Positions 19,184-28,670 of a stretch of DNA of 64,000 nt are shown here, one piece after another. The position numbers were made by a program, and so were the translations under genes. The notes under the pieces were generated by a model, which saw nothing but the letters and a program-made list of their open reading frames with translations, was not told the origin of the DNA and made no database searches. Source of the DNA: Aeromonas caviae (lineage in GTDB: Bacteria > Pseudomonadota > Gammaproteobacteria > Enterobacterales > Aeromonadaceae). Position 1 is the stretch's first letter, and every line of letters starts with the position of its first letter. The stretch is from positions 53,106-117,105 of the forward strand of contig NZ_CDBK01000069.1 in NCBI RefSeq assembly GCF_000819785.1, written 5' to 3'.

Positions 19184-19702
19184 ATGCATCACCATATCAC
19201 TTCTCTTCAACTCTCCGTGCTGGCCATGGCCGCACTGCTGCTAGGCGGCTGCGCCCTGCAGCCAAAACCGGAAGATCTTCTGATGGGCGCCGCCCCCAAG
19301 CCAAAGGCCGAACTCGAGGCCACCTTGGTGACCAGTGGTGGCTTCTGCGTGACCCTGAGCGAGCAGGGCCGTCTGCTGACTCAGCCCTGCGATCAGCAAT
19401 CGAACCAGTCATTCAGCTGGGATGTCGGTGCCCTGCAACTGGCCGGGGATTGCCTGGTCGCCAAAGGGGAGGATGGTCTGGGGATGGAGGCGTGCCGGGA
19501 GGAGAGCCATCAATGGCTGTGGCAGGGGGATCGTCTGTTCAATCGGCAGGTGTCGCTGTGCCTGGATGTGGCGGGTCGCCGTCACAAGCCCGCCGTCCCC
19601 CTGCGCCTCGCCGAATGCTATGGCGGCGCCAACCAGAGTTTTGAGTGGACGCCATCCGGCACGCTGTTGAACCGTCTGGTGCGCCCGGCTCTGGCGTGGT
19701 GA
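19184..19702 (+). CDS. Ricin-B-lectin-like lipoprotein
   Basis: A 172-residue protein. I chose the ATG at 19184 because it gives a lipoprotein signal (MHHHITSLQLSVLAMAALLL then LGGC lipobox); the frame extends upstream to the tRNA terminator and that part is not credible coding. The mature part contains three beta-trefoil-like repeats with aromatic motifs NQSFSW, HQWLW and NQSFEW and paired cysteines, resembling one ricin-type (QxW) lectin unit. Probably an envelope-anchored sugar-binding or structural protein; no partner genes are apparent. Confidence 0.8.
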   Translation: MHHHITSLQLSVLAMAALLLGGCALQPKPEDLLMGAAPKPKAELEATLVTSGGFCVTLSEQGRLLTQPCDQQSNQSFSWDVGALQLAGDCLVAKGEDGLGMEACREESHQWLWQGDRLFNRQVSLCLDVAGRRHKPAVPLRLAECYGGANQSFEWTPSGTLLNRLVRPALAW

Positions 19703-19718
19703 CAAGAGGGCGAGAAGC

Positions 19719-19749
19719 AAAAAGGGTGGCCCATGTGGCCACCCTTTTT
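19719..19749. terminator. Bidirectional terminator
   Basis: AAAAAGGGTGGCC / GGCCACCCTTTTT with a short loop, between the convergent lipoprotein gene and yigL. A/T tracts on both sides let it act in both directions. Confidence 0.9.
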
Positions 19750-19772
19750 CTATCCGCGACGGGGATGCCTTA

Positions 19773-20576
19773 TCAGCGGGTCTGGGAGGCGAACAGTTTC
19801 TCCAGATAGACGGCAACGCCATCTTCATCGGAAGTGAGGGTCTGTTCATGCTCTGGCAGGGCCTGCTTGAGGCGATCGTGGGCGTTGCCCATGACCACGC
19901 CACGGCCCACCATGCTCAGCATCTCGAAGTCGTTCATGCCATCGCCGAAGGCCACTGCCTGGGACATCTCCAGCCCGTGCTGCTCCAGCACGGCGCGCAC
20001 GGCATTGCCCTTGTGCACGCCGGCGTGCATCACCTCGAGGCAGTCAGGCAGGGAGAAGGTGACGTTGATCCGATCACCATATTGCTGGTTGAGGTGCGCC
20101 TCTATCTTCAGCAGCTTGTCGTGGTCGCCGATGTAGAACACCTTGTTGACCCTGTCCTTCGGGTGGTTGGCCAGATCCGCCAGGCGGTAGCTGAAGCCGG
20201 AGTCGTGATGGAACTGCAGCAACCAGGGCAGCTCCTCTTCCACCAGCCACTCGTCGCCGTAGTAGACGTTGATGTGGATGGACGGGTCGCGTTCCATGGC
20301 GATCAGCTCGGCCGCCACCGTGCTCGGCAGCGCCTGGTTGTAGACCAGCTGGTCCTGCTTGTCGTGCACCACGGCGCCGTTGGAGGTAATGAGGTAGATA
20401 TCCAGCCCCAGCGCATCGCGGATGCTGCGCACATCCACATGGTGACGGCCGGTGGCGACCACGAACTTGACGCCCTGATCGACCAGACGGTGCAGGGTAT
20501 CCCGGGTGCGGGAGGAGATCTGGTGCTGCCCGTTGAGCAGGGTACCATCGAGATCGGACACAACTACCTTGAACAT
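19773..20576 (-). CDS. yigL: HAD-family phosphatase, YigL-like
   Basis: A 267-residue Cof-type HAD hydrolase. Motif I DLDGTLL (9-15), the YigL-characteristic VATGRHHVDV, cap domain, and motif IV AFGDGMNDFEMLSMVG. E. coli YigL dephosphorylates sugar phosphates and pyridoxal phosphate (established). The ATG at 20576 is chosen (MFKVVVSDLDG) with GAGG upstream; an adjacent ATG at 20579 is equally possible, and the longer frame to 20711 overlaps pldB. Its pairing with pldB matches the E. coli pldB-yigL order. Confidence 0.92.
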   Translation of the reverse strand: MFKVVVSDLDGTLLNGQHQISSRTRDTLHRLVDQGVKFVVATGRHHVDVRSIRDALGLDIYLITSNGAVVHDKQDQLVYNQALPSTVAAELIAMERDPSIHINVYYGDEWLVEEELPWLLQFHHDSGFSYRLADLANHPKDRVNKVFYIGDHDKLLKIEAHLNQQYGDRINVTFSLPDCLEVMHAGVHKGNAVRAVLEQHGLEMSQAVAFGDGMNDFEMLSMVGRGVVMGNAHDRLKQALPEHEQTLTSDEDGVAVYLEKLFASQTR

Positions 20577-20679
20577 CATTACCTCGACTTCAATTGAACG
20601 CCGGGGGAGTGTACCCCAGCGTCTGCCGTCACCCCATTTATTTAGGGATCCAAAAAATAACCAGCCCCTTCTGGTCGCG

Positions 20680-21720
20680 TCAGTAGCGTGCGAAGAAGGC
20701 CAGGGTTGCATTGAGCGCGGCCTGGCGCTGGGGATCCGCCTCTATGAAGAGCTCGTGCCAGGCCCCTTCGATGCGCAGCGGCTTGCTCCCATCACATTGG
20801 GCCTTGGCGCAGAAGGCCTCCTGGGCGGCGTTGTCCACCACGCTGTCCTCACCGGCCTGCAGCAGCAGCAGCGGCGTCTTGATGGTGCCGGCGTCGGCCA
20901 CGGCCGCGTCCGATCCTGTGATGGCCTGATGGATCCAGTGGGCGGTGGCGCCCCCCAGCCTGACCTGGGGATGCTGTTCGTAGATCTGGCGGAAGGCCTG
21001 ATAACGCGCCGTGCTGTGGGTCAGCTCGTTGTCGGCAAAGCCGTGATCTTCATAGGGTCCCTGACCCGGGCCGTAGGGGGGCTCGCCCACCCAGCCGCCG
21101 ACCGTGCCGATGGTGGCCGCCAACCCCTTGGCCAGCCACTTGGGCAGGCCGCCGAGGTTGATGCCCATCATGGGGGAGGAGAGCACCGCCGCCTGGATGT
21201 CGTTCGGCCAGCGTTCCAGATAGCGGGCCGAGATGGCCCCCCCCATGGAGTGGGCCAGCAGGAACAGCTTGGCGGGTTGGTCCTGGGCGATCACTTCGTC
21301 ATGAAACTGTTTGAGATCGGCGACATAGTCGTCGAACTGGTCGACATACCCCTTCTCTTTGTCGGCCAGCATGCGGTCTGACATTCCCTGGCCGCGATGA
21401 TCGATGAGGTAGAGGCTGTAACCCTGGCGCCAGAGATCCCAGGCCAGCTCCTGATACTTGAGGTAGCTCTCGACCCGGCCGTTGACGATGAGGATGGCGC
21501 GATCGATCTTGGGCTGGCGCAGGGCGGCATAGCGGAGGGTGACCCCGTCCTTGCCCTGGAACTCCCCCTCGACGGCATGCTGGCGCCAGAAGTCGGGCAG
21601 GGTCTGCTGATAGAGGGCGGGAACGTCGGCTTCAGTGGTCAGCTGGTAAGGATTGCTCACGGCAAGGGCTCCGGCGGAAAACAGGGTCAGGGCCAGCAGG
21701 GCGGGCGACATCAGCTTCAT
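20680..21720 (-). CDS. pldB: Lysophospholipase L2-like alpha/beta hydrolase
   Basis: A 346-residue serine hydrolase. An N-terminal signal-like segment (MKLMSPALLALTLFSAGALA) suggests export or membrane association. The nucleophile elbow HSMGG, the oxyanion region IVNGRVESYLKYQELAWDL, and the IDHRGQGMSDR motif are those of the PldB/monoglyceride-lipase group. The ATG at 21720 overlaps the acetyltransferase stop by 4 bp. Hydrolyses lysophospholipids in the envelope (family knowledge). Confidence 0.9.
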   Translation of the reverse strand: MKLMSPALLALTLFSAGALAVSNPYQLTTEADVPALYQQTLPDFWRQHAVEGEFQGKDGVTLRYAALRQPKIDRAILIVNGRVESYLKYQELAWDLWRQGYSLYLIDHRGQGMSDRMLADKEKGYVDQFDDYVADLKQFHDEVIAQDQPAKLFLLAHSMGGAISARYLERWPNDIQAAVLSSPMMGINLGGLPKWLAKGLAATIGTVGGWVGEPPYGPGQGPYEDHGFADNELTHSTARYQAFRQIYEQHPQVRLGGATAHWIHQAITGSDAAVADAGTIKTPLLLLQAGEDSVVDNAAQEAFCAKAQCDGSKPLRIEGAWHELFIEADPQRQAALNATLAFFARY

Positions 21721-22379
21721 GATGCCGACTCTTGCTGCCAGTGCTGGTAAAGCCCCTCGATGTCGCCCGAGCAGAGCAGCGGCATGGCCGCCTGCAGGCG
21801 CGGCAGCGGCCAGTTCCACCACCGCATCTCCTGCAGCAGGGCAATCTGCTCATCGCTGAAGCGGCGACGGATCGGCTTGGCCGGGTTGCCGCCGACTATG
21901 GTGTAGGGCTCCACATCCCGGGTGACCACGGCGCGGGTGGCGATGACGGCGCCATCGCCTATGGTGATGCCGGGCATGATCATGGCTTCCGAGCCGATCC
22001 AGACATCATTGCCGACCCGGGTATCCCCCTTGCGCTGGAAGCCGCTCTGTACCCCCTCGCCAAAGGTGCCCGGATCGAACGGGAAGGTGGAGACCCACTC
22101 CATGCGATGGCCCTGATTGCCGGCCAGCAGGAAGGTGGCACCCGAGCCGATGGAGCAGAACTTGCCGATGAGCAGGCGATCCACCTCACCCCAGATGCCG
22201 CTCTCCCAGGTCTCCCGGGTCGAGCCGTCACCCAGCAGGTAGCGCACGCAGTGATCCTCGAACGGCTTGCCATGGTAGTAGCCGGAGTAGTAGCTGTAGT
22301 CGCCAGCCTCGATATTGGGGTTGCTGAGATGATCCCGTATTACCTGGGACTCCAGCCAGCTGCCAAAGGGACTATTCAT
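21717..22379 (-). CDS. CatB/XAT-family O-acetyltransferase
   Basis: A 220-residue left-handed beta-helix acetyltransferase with hexapeptide repeats (IGKFCSIGSGATFLLAG, VGNDVWIGSEAMIMPGITIGDGAVI) and the DYSYYSGYYHG start seen in xenobiotic acetyltransferases of the Vat/CatB group. It transfers acetyl from acetyl-CoA to a hydroxyl; the acceptor is unknown and resistance to chloramphenicol or streptogramin cannot be assumed. It starts 2 bp after the trmH stop and overlaps pldB, so it is cotranscribed. Confidence 0.85.
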   Translation of the reverse strand: MNSPFGSWLESQVIRDHLSNPNIEAGDYSYYSGYYHGKPFEDHCVRYLLGDGSTRETWESGIWGEVDRLLIGKFCSIGSGATFLLAGNQGHRMEWVSTFPFDPGTFGEGVQSGFQRKGDTRVGNDVWIGSEAMIMPGITIGDGAVIATRAVVTRDVEPYTIVGGNPAKPIRRRFSDEQIALLQEMRWWNWPLPRLQAAMPLLCSGDIEGLYQHWQQESAS

Positions 22380-22381
22380 TA

Positions 22382-23110
22382 TTATTGCTCCTGTAATTGC
22401 TCATCTTGCTGTGCAGCCCAGCCTTTGCGGGTCAGCTGCATCTGCTGCCACCACTGCTCGTCAGCCAGGATCTCACCGGCCGGGCCGAGCTGGGGATAGG
22501 GCATCTCTTTCTCCTTGCAGAGCTGGGCATAGACGGGATAGCCCCCCTCGAACAAGATGGTGTTCTGTTCTTCGGGCGTGAGCGGGCAGCCGCGCTGATA
22601 ACAGCCGGCCAGCTCGCGCTGGCGCTGGGCCTCGTAGAGGATGGCGGCGGCGGCCACCGAGACGTTGAGGGACTGCACCATGCCCACCATGGGGATGACG
22701 ATATGGTGATCGGCCAGGGCCAGCGCCTCTTCGCCGATGCCGTGCTTCTCCTGGCCCACCAGGATGGCGGTGGGTCTGGTGTAGTCGATGGCGCGAAAGT
22801 CCACGGAGCTGTCGGAGAGGTGGGTCGCCAGGATCTGCATGCCGGAAGCTTTGAGTTCGGTCACTGCACTGCCGATGTCCGGGTGCAGCTTCACGTCCAC
22901 CCAGTTCTGGCTGCCGCGGGCGGTGCCCTTGCGCTTGTGGATCCAGCTCTTGGGCCAGACTGCGTGCACCCGGTGGATGCCGATGGCATCGGCGGTGCGC
23001 ACGATGGCGGCCAGGTTGTGAGGTTTATGAACCTCTTCCATGCAGACGGTCAGGTCGAGCTGGCGCTGGGCCAGCATGTCGGAAATGCGTTTGAAGCGTT
23101 CAGGAGTCAT
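22382..23110 (-). CDS. trmH: tRNA (guanosine(18)-2'-O)-methyltransferase TrmH
   Basis: A 242-residue SPOUT methyltransferase. Motif 1 NLAAIVRTADAIGI, motif 2 LVGQEKHGIGEEALALAD and motif 3 IPMVGMVQSLNVSVAAAAILYE form the trefoil-knot AdoMet site. The ATG at 23110 (MTPERFKRISDML) is chosen; the longer frame to 23485 enters spoT. It 2'-O-methylates G18 in tRNA D-loops. Position after spoT is the same as in E. coli, where recG follows; here the acetyltransferase and pldB follow instead. Confidence 0.95.
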   Translation of the reverse strand: MTPERFKRISDMLAQRQLDLTVCMEEVHKPHNLAAIVRTADAIGIHRVHAVWPKSWIHKRKGTARGSQNWVDVKLHPDIGSAVTELKASGMQILATHLSDSSVDFRAIDYTRPTAILVGQEKHGIGEEALALADHHIVIPMVGMVQSLNVSVAAAAILYEAQRQRELAGCYQRGCPLTPEEQNTILFEGGYPVYAQLCKEKEMPYPQLGPAGEILADEQWWQQMQLTRKGWAAQQDEQLQEQ

Positions 23111-23194
23111 GTCGGTTTCTATGTCGTGAGGCCGGTGCATGCAACAAGACTGGTGGCTTGCGGCATGGGGCCCTGGGTATCTCTTGAAAAGCAG

Positions 23195-23214
23195 CAGGCG
23201 GCTTGCGCCGCCTG
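23195..23214 (-). repeat. Hairpin after spoT
   Basis: CAGGCGGC / GCCGCCTG with a 4-nt loop just beyond the spoT stop; on the minus strand it is followed by CTGCTTTT. A weak terminator or mRNA end-processing hairpin between spoT and trmH. Confidence 0.55.
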
Positions 23215-23217
23215 TGT

Positions 23218-25335
23218 TCAGTTTTTCTGTCGGCTCACCCTGAGCACGTTGGGCATGACCCGGATCTTGCGCATGATGTTGGCGAGGTGGATCCGGCTCT
23301 TGGTGGTGATGAGCAGGGTGACCACATAGACCCGGCCATCTTTCTCCTCGGTGCTGATGGCGTGGATGTTGGCGCCGGTGGCGGCAATCACGTTGGCCAG
23401 CTCCGCCAGGGCGCCCTGGTGGTTGACGATCTCGATGCTGATGCCGGTGCGGAATTCCTGCTCCTGCTCCTTGTCCACCTCCCACTGCACCGGCAGGTAT
23501 TTGTCCGGTTCGCGGCTGTAGCCCTTGATGTTGCGGCAGGACTCCTGGTGGATCACCAGTCCCTTGCCCGGGCTGATGTGGGCGATGATGGCATCCCCCG
23601 GAATGGGGCGGCAGCAGTTGGCGAAGGTGACCAGCATGCCGTCGGCGCCCTTGATCGGCATCTTTTTACTGGTGGATTTGGGCTGCTCTTCCGGCGGCAG
23701 CTCATCCCCGAGCATGCGGCGGGCCACCATGACGCTCATGGCGTTGCCAAGGCCCACGTCGGCCAGCAGCCCCTGCAGGTTCTCGTGTTTGGTATCGGCC
23801 AGCACCTGCTTGACGCGGGCTTCCGGGATGTCTTCGATGTTCTTGGCGCCGAGGGCATGGTTGAGCAGGCGGCGGCCCAGCACCACGGACTCTTCGGTGC
23901 GCAGGTTCTTGAGGAACTGACGTATCTTGGAGCGTGCCTTGGTGGTCACCACGAAGTTGAGCCAGGCCGCGTTCGGGCGGGCGCCGGGGGCCGTGATGAT
24001 CTCCACAGTCTGACCGGAGTGCAGCGGGCTGCTCAGCGGATAGGGGTGGCGGTCGACCCGGGAACCGACGCAGGCGTGACCGATGTCGGTGTGCACCGTG
24101 TAGGCGAAGTCCACCGGGGTGGCGCCGGCGGGCAGCTCCATGATGCGGCCCTCCGGTGTGAAGACGTAGATCTCGTCGGGGAAGAGGTCGGTCTTGACCC
24201 CCTCGATGAACTCGAAGGAGCTGCCGGCGCTCTGTTGCAGCTCCAGCAGGCTCTGCATCCAGCGCTGGGCGCGGATCTGGGCCGTGGTGCCCGAGCTGTC
24301 CCCATCCTGCTTGTAGGCCCAGTGGGCGGCGACGCCCTTGTCGGCCATCTGGTCCATGAACTCGGTGCGGATCTGCACCTCCACCGGTACCCCGTGGGGG
24401 CCCACCAGGGAGGTGTGCAGGGACTGGTAGCCGTTGGTCTTGGGGATGGCGATGTAATCCTTGAAGCGACCGGGGCGCGGCTTGTAGAGGCTGTGCATCT
24501 GCCCAAGCACCCGGTAGCAGGTGTCTATGTCTTTCACTCTCACTCTGAAAGCATAGATATCCATCACTTCGTGGAATTGCAGTTCTTTCTTCTCCATCTT
24601 GTTGTAGATGGAGAACAGGTTTTTCTCGCGTCCGCTTACCTGGGCATCGATACCGGCTTCCCGCAGACGCCCCTCAATCTCGCTCTGGATGGAGTCGATA
24701 ATCTCGCGCCGGTTGCCACGGGCGCGGCGTACCGATTCCCGCAGTACCCGGGAGCGCATGGGGTAGAGCGCCTCGAAGCCGAGCTCTTCCAGCTCGTTCT
24801 TCATGGTGTGAATACCGAGGCGGTTGGCGATGGGGGCGAAAATCTCGAGGGTTTCCCGGGCAATGCGGCGGCGCTTGTCCGGTCGCAAGGAGCCGAGGGT
24901 ACGCATGTTGTGAGTGCGGTCGGCCAGCTTGATCAGGATGACCCGGATGTCCTGGGTCATGGCCATCATCATCTTGCGGAAGTTCTCGACCTGGGCTTCC
25001 TTGCGATCGCGGAACTTCAGCTTGTCGAGCTTGGAGACACCGGAGACCAGCTCGGCGACGGCGTTGCCAAACTGCTCGGCAAGATCGTCCTTGGTGACAG
25101 GGGTATCTTCGATGACGTCGTGCAGCACGGCAGCCATCAGGGTCTCGTGATCGAGGCGCATGTCGCCCAGGATGCGGGCCACGGCAACGGGATGAGTGAT
25201 GTAGGGTTCACCACTGGAACGCATCTGTCCCTGGTGAGCATCACGGGCTACCACATAGGCTTGCCTGAGCTTCTCAACCTGCTCGGGTGGCAGGTAGGAA
25301 CTGGCTATTTCTTTAAGATTTTCAAATAAATACAA
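23218..25335 (-). CDS. spoT: SpoT, bifunctional (p)ppGpp synthetase/hydrolase
   Basis: A 705-residue stringent-response enzyme. HD hydrolase domain with HDVIEDTP, synthetase domain with YRVLGQMHSLYKPRPGRFKD and PKTNGYQSLHTSL, TGS domain (VFTPEGRIMELPAGATPVDF), and C-terminal ACT domain. I place the start at a TTG (25335) giving (M)YLFENLKEIASSYLP, because E. coli SpoT begins MYLFESL at exactly this point and GGGGA precedes it. The upstream extension to 25437 is not conserved. Lies in the gmk-rpoZ-spoT-trmH cluster. Confidence 0.95.
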   Translation of the reverse strand: MYLFENLKEIASSYLPPEQVEKLRQAYVVARDAHQGQMRSSGEPYITHPVAVARILGDMRLDHETLMAAVLHDVIEDTPVTKDDLAEQFGNAVAELVSGVSKLDKLKFRDRKEAQVENFRKMMMAMTQDIRVILIKLADRTHNMRTLGSLRPDKRRRIARETLEIFAPIANRLGIHTMKNELEELGFEALYPMRSRVLRESVRRARGNRREIIDSIQSEIEGRLREAGIDAQVSGREKNLFSIYNKMEKKELQFHEVMDIYAFRVRVKDIDTCYRVLGQMHSLYKPRPGRFKDYIAIPKTNGYQSLHTSLVGPHGVPVEVQIRTEFMDQMADKGVAAHWAYKQDGDSSGTTAQIRAQRWMQSLLELQQSAGSSFEFIEGVKTDLFPDEIYVFTPEGRIMELPAGATPVDFAYTVHTDIGHACVGSRVDRHPYPLSSPLHSGQTVEIITAPGARPNAAWLNFVVTTKARSKIRQFLKNLRTEESVVLGRRLLNHALGAKNIEDIPEARVKQVLADTKHENLQGLLADVGLGNAMSVMVARRMLGDELPPEEQPKSTSKKMPIKGADGMLVTFANCCRPIPGDAIIAHISPGKGLVIHQESCRNIKGYSREPDKYLPVQWEVDKEQEQEFRTGISIEIVNHQGALAELANVIAATGANIHAISTEEKDGRVYVVTLLITTKSRIHLANIMRKIRVMPNVLRVSRQKN

Positions 25336-25470
25336 GACAGTCCCCGCAGCGGTTAAACGGCAATCCGTGAAATTGAGGGTATGCCCTCGAGTTTGCGAGG
25401 TTTTCGAGCGGTTGTAAATGGGGAGAACAGCCGGCACCCGGGCGGGCGCCGACTATGGGAAGCGACTGAC

Positions 25471-25746
25471 TTAGCCGCGACCTTCTGCGATGGCAGCAAC
25501 GGCAGCCAGCTCGGCGGCTTCCTGCTCTTGCTGCTCGTAGCGGTCCTGAGTATCCATCACCTGGTTGTTGACCAGACCCAGTTCGATCTCGCGCAGGGCG
25601 ATCACGGTCGGCTTGTCGTTCTCTTCGTCGACCAGGGGATCCTTGCCTTGTACCGCGATTTGACGAGCGCGGCGCGCGGCGACCAGCACCAGGTCAAAAC
25701 GGTTACCTACCTGTTTTACAGCATCTTCTACAGTAACGCGGGCCAT
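25471..25746 (-). CDS. rpoZ: RNA polymerase omega subunit
   Basis: A 91-residue subunit matching E. coli omega along its length: [53 protein letters not shown], and a C-terminal [10 protein letters not shown] tail. It assists beta' folding and contributes to ppGpp binding on RNA polymerase, fitting its position just before spoT. Confidence 0.98.
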   Translation of the reverse strand: MARVTVEDAVKQVGNRFDLVLVAARRARQIAVQGKDPLVDEENDKPTVIALREIELGLVNNQVMDTQDRYEQQEQEAAELAAVAAIAEGRG

Positions 25747-25825
25747 GCGGGACTCCAGTGTTTGGGCTTTCTGTGATTGAAAAAGCAGTGTTTAAAAATG
25801 ACGCAAAAGTTTACTTGTTTTTGGC

Positions 25826-26452
25826 TTACTCTGCCAGTAGCTGTTTCAGCAAGTTTTGCTGGGCCTGCTGTTGCTGACGCATTTCCAGGCGCTGGCACTC
25901 GATGACGGCCCTGAGCTGGAACAGTGCCAGCTCAAAGTCTTCATTGATGATGACATAGTCATACTCGTCATAGTGCACCATTTCGGCAATGGCTTTCTCC
26001 ATCCGGCCCTTGATCACCTCGGCGCTGTCCTGGCCGCGGCCGATCAGGCGGCGCTCCAGCTCCTCGCGGCTGGGAGGCAGGATGAAGATGGACTTGGTCG
26101 GCATCTGTTCGCGGATCTGGCGGGCACCCTGCCAGTCGATGTCAAGGAAGACGTCGATGCCCTGCGCCAGGCAGGCCTCGATGGCGGCGCGGGAAGTGCC
26201 GTAGTAGTTGCCGAAGACTTCTGCCCACTCCAGAAAGTCACCGCGCTCGATCAGCGCCTTGAACTCTTCCACCTTGACAAAGTGGTAGTGCACCCCGTGC
26301 TCTTCACCGGGACGGGTGGCGCGCGTGGTATGGGAGACCGACAGCTGCATCTTGCCGGCGGCGTTGTGCTGGGTCAGCAAGGCATTGAGCAGACTGGACT
26401 TACCGGCCCCGCTCGGGGAAGAGATGATGTAGAGAGTGCCTTGTTGCGCCAT
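25826..26452 (-). CDS. gmk: Guanylate kinase
   Basis: A 208-residue enzyme converting GMP to GDP. P-loop [15 protein letters not shown] (12-26), GMP-binding [31 protein letters not shown] and the lid region with [14 protein letters not shown] are intact. First gene of the gmk-rpoZ-spoT-trmH cluster. I see no confident promoter in the 255-bp gap upstream. Confidence 0.98.
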   Translation of the reverse strand: MAQQGTLYIISSPSGAGKSSLLNALLTQHNAAGKMQLSVSHTTRATRPGEEHGVHYHFVKVEEFKALIERGDFLEWAEVFGNYYGTSRAAIEACLAQGIDVFLDIDWQGARQIREQMPTKSIFILPPSREELERRLIGRGQDSAEVIKGRMEKAIAEMVHYDEYDYVIINEDFELALFQLRAVIECQRLEMRQQQQAQQNLLKQLLAE

Positions 26453-26600
26453 GTCTGTACCTTTAAGCGATGATCCGCGCTTTGGTTGTAGCAGAGGCCG
26501 CCGTCTTGTGCCCGATAAGGGAGACGGTTGCTCGCAATGCGCGGAGGAATCAGAGTCAGGAGGATGTAAAGGCGGCGAATGTTAGCAGATGGGGGCGGAT

Positions 26601-26630
26601 AAAAAAACGGCCGGAATCATATTCCAGCCG
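26601..26630 (-). terminator. Terminator of the heptosyltransferase gene
   Basis: On the minus strand CGGCTGGAAT / ATTCCGGCCG (one G-T pair) with a 3-nt centre, followed by seven Ts; about 80 bp beyond the 26709 stop. Confidence 0.88.
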
Positions 26631-26708
26631 ATCAAAATATCCGTAGCTTGCTGTGCGGGCGTTACCCGCATAGAGGGCCATTCTGCCCACGGAGCCGGGG
26701 CCGGGCCA

Positions 26709-27809
26709 TCAGATTATCCCTGCGCCAGGGCTCGGAATTTCCGAGTTGCCCTGGGTCGGTAGAAGATGCTTGTCGGTACAGAGGCGCTCGAAGGCGGCGA
26801 TGACCCGCTCGCGGCTTATCTTGGCCATGGCGTCCGGATCCTTGAGGCGGGTGCGCCAGCCGAGCTCGGCCAGCGGCTTGCCGGTCTCCTGCTCAATCAG
26901 TTCCTGATAGACGCTGACCAGATAATCCCGGCACAGATAGGGGCCGGTACGCTCCGGGTTGTGGTGGGCGTAGAGGCCGATCACGGGTGTCCCCACCAGG
27001 GTGGCCATGTGGGCAGGGCCGGTATCCGGGGCCAGCACCAGGCTCGCCTCGCCAATCAGCGCCAGCAATTGCTTGAGGCTGGTTTGCCCCACCAAATCTG
27101 CCGGCTTGCTCTGGCTGAGGCGCTGGATCTCGGCGGCGAGATCCCGCTCCAGCCTGGCCGGTCCGCCGCACAGATAGACCTGAAAGCCCTTGTCTGCGGC
27201 GTGATCCGCCAGCGCGGCGTAGCCGGCGGCAGTCCAATTCTTGAATGCCTTGCTGGCAGCGGCGCAGATGAGCAGGGTCGGCTTGCCGCCAATTATCTCC
27301 TTCGCCCAGGCCTGGTGCTCGGCGCTGATGGGCAGTTGCCAGTCCGGGGTCAGATCCTTTATCCCGAGCTCTTTGGCGAAGGCGAGAAAGCCGTCCAGCA
27401 CGTGGGGGGAGGCGGGTGAGGGGACCCGATGGTTGGTGAACAACCACTGACCGTCGCTGGCGCGCTCCCGATCAAACCCGAGTTTGACCTTGGCCTTGAT
27501 GCCGAGGGTGGCGATGCTGGCGCGCATGGCGGCCTGCAGGTGGAGCAGGGCATCGAACCTGCGCCCCTTGAGGGTCTGCCAGAGATCGCGATAGCCGCGC
27601 CACCCCTTGCTCTTGTCGAAGGGAATGACCTCGACCCCCGGCAGATCGGCGAACAGGGTCGCCTCAATCTTGCCGGTGATCCAGGTGATGCGGGTCTGGG
27701 GCCACTCCCGCTGGATGACGCGTACCAGCGCCAGCGCGTGGCAGCAATCTCCGATGGCGGAGAGCCGCAGGATGCAGATGGAGGAGGGCGGCGTTTGGAA
27801 CAGCGGCAT
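26709..27809 (-). CDS. LPS core heptosyltransferase (GT9 family), OpsX/HepI-like
   Basis: A 366-residue GT-B glycosyltransferase. N-terminal LRLSAIGDCCHALALVRVI, acceptor-side HLQAAMRASI, and the C-terminal donor-binding LVLAPDTGPAHMATLVGTPVIGLY are hallmarks of ADP-heptose:LPS heptosyltransferases. I use the ATG at 27809; a TTG at 27830 extends the frame by 7 codons. It adds heptose to the Kdo of inner-core LPS, probably the first heptose because kdkA is divergent next to it, as in opsX-bearing, single-phospho-Kdo organisms such as Haemophilus and Vibrio (inference). Confidence 0.9.
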   Translation of the reverse strand: MPLFQTPPSSICILRLSAIGDCCHALALVRVIQREWPQTRITWITGKIEATLFADLPGVEVIPFDKSKGWRGYRDLWQTLKGRRFDALLHLQAAMRASIATLGIKAKVKLGFDRERASDGQWLFTNHRVPSPASPHVLDGFLAFAKELGIKDLTPDWQLPISAEHQAWAKEIIGGKPTLLICAAASKAFKNWTAAGYAALADHAADKGFQVYLCGGPARLERDLAAEIQRLSQSKPADLVGQTSLKQLLALIGEASLVLAPDTGPAHMATLVGTPVIGLYAHHNPERTGPYLCRDYLVSVYQELIEQETGKPLAELGWRTRLKDPDAMAKISRERVIAAFERLCTDKHLLPTQGNSEIPSPGAGII

Positions 27810-27947
27810 GATGTGGCGCAACGATGGCAAAATGGATGGATGGCATTATGCAAACTCCCCTGTGGATTGTAAAATTGCGCCGGTTGCCCGACCGGCACGG
27901 CTTTCTGAATGGATGCCCTGCACCCACTTTCGACCGGAATTCTCATC

Positions 27948-28661
27948 ATGCTGACACACACCACCCACAACCAGGTCTGCTGGTATGCCGACGGAGTCTT
28001 CCGCGATCCTTCCCCTGCCTTGTTCGATCCTGTCTGGTGGCAGACCCATCGCCAGGTGGTGGGTTCTTCCATCGGCCGCGGGGTGACCTGGTTCGTGAAG
28101 GATGAATCCCGCCACTTGGTGCTGCGTCACTACTACCGTGGCGGCATGGTGGGCAAGCTGGTGCGTGACCGGTTCTGGTTTGAGGGGGTGGAGAGCAGCC
28201 GGGCCATGGCTGAATATCGTCTGCTGGCGACCTTGAGTGAACAGGGGCTGCCGGTGCCGCGCCCCTTTGCGGCCCGCATGGTCAAGCAGGGGCCCTTCTA
28301 TCGGGCCGACATCCTGATCGAGCGCATTCGCGGCGCCAAGGATCTGGTGGCCCTGCTCAAGCAGGGGCCGATCGCCGGTGAGGTGTGGCACAAGATAGGC
28401 AAAACGGTGCGCCAGTTGCACGATGCAGGGGTCTATCATGCGGATCTCAACAGCCACAACCTGCTGCTCGACAAGGAGGGCAAGGTGTGGGTGATCGACT
28501 TCGACAAAGGAGCCATCCGCTCCCCCGGCAACTGGCAGCAGGCCAACCTGGAGCGGTTGCTGCGCTCCTTCAACAAGGAGTCGCAACTGCACACCAGCTT
28601 CCACTTCGTGCCGGAAAACTGGCAGGCCCTGATGGCAGGCTATCAGGGCAAGGTGGCGTGA
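27948..28661 (+). CDS. kdkA: 3-deoxy-D-manno-octulosonic acid (Kdo) kinase
   Basis: A 237-residue eukaryotic-like kinase fold protein that phosphorylates position 4 of Kdo in lipid A-Kdo. Motifs: GSSIGRGVTWFV, LVLRHYYRGGMVGKLVRDRFWF, ADILIERIRGAKDL, catalytic HADLNSHNLLLD and metal-binding VIDFDKG. It matches Haemophilus KdkA. The ATG at 27948 is preferred; an in-frame ATG at 27909 adds 13 residues not seen in the family. A decayed copy of its last 20 codons follows at 28671. Confidence 0.94.
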   Translation: MLTHTTHNQVCWYADGVFRDPSPALFDPVWWQTHRQVVGSSIGRGVTWFVKDESRHLVLRHYYRGGMVGKLVRDRFWFEGVESSRAMAEYRLLATLSEQGLPVPRPFAARMVKQGPFYRADILIERIRGAKDLVALLKQGPIAGEVWHKIGKTVRQLHDAGVYHADLNSHNLLLDKEGKVWVIDFDKGAIRSPGNWQQANLERLLRSFNKESQLHTSFHFVPENWQALMAGYQGKVA

Positions 28662-28670
28662 CGTCGGGTC

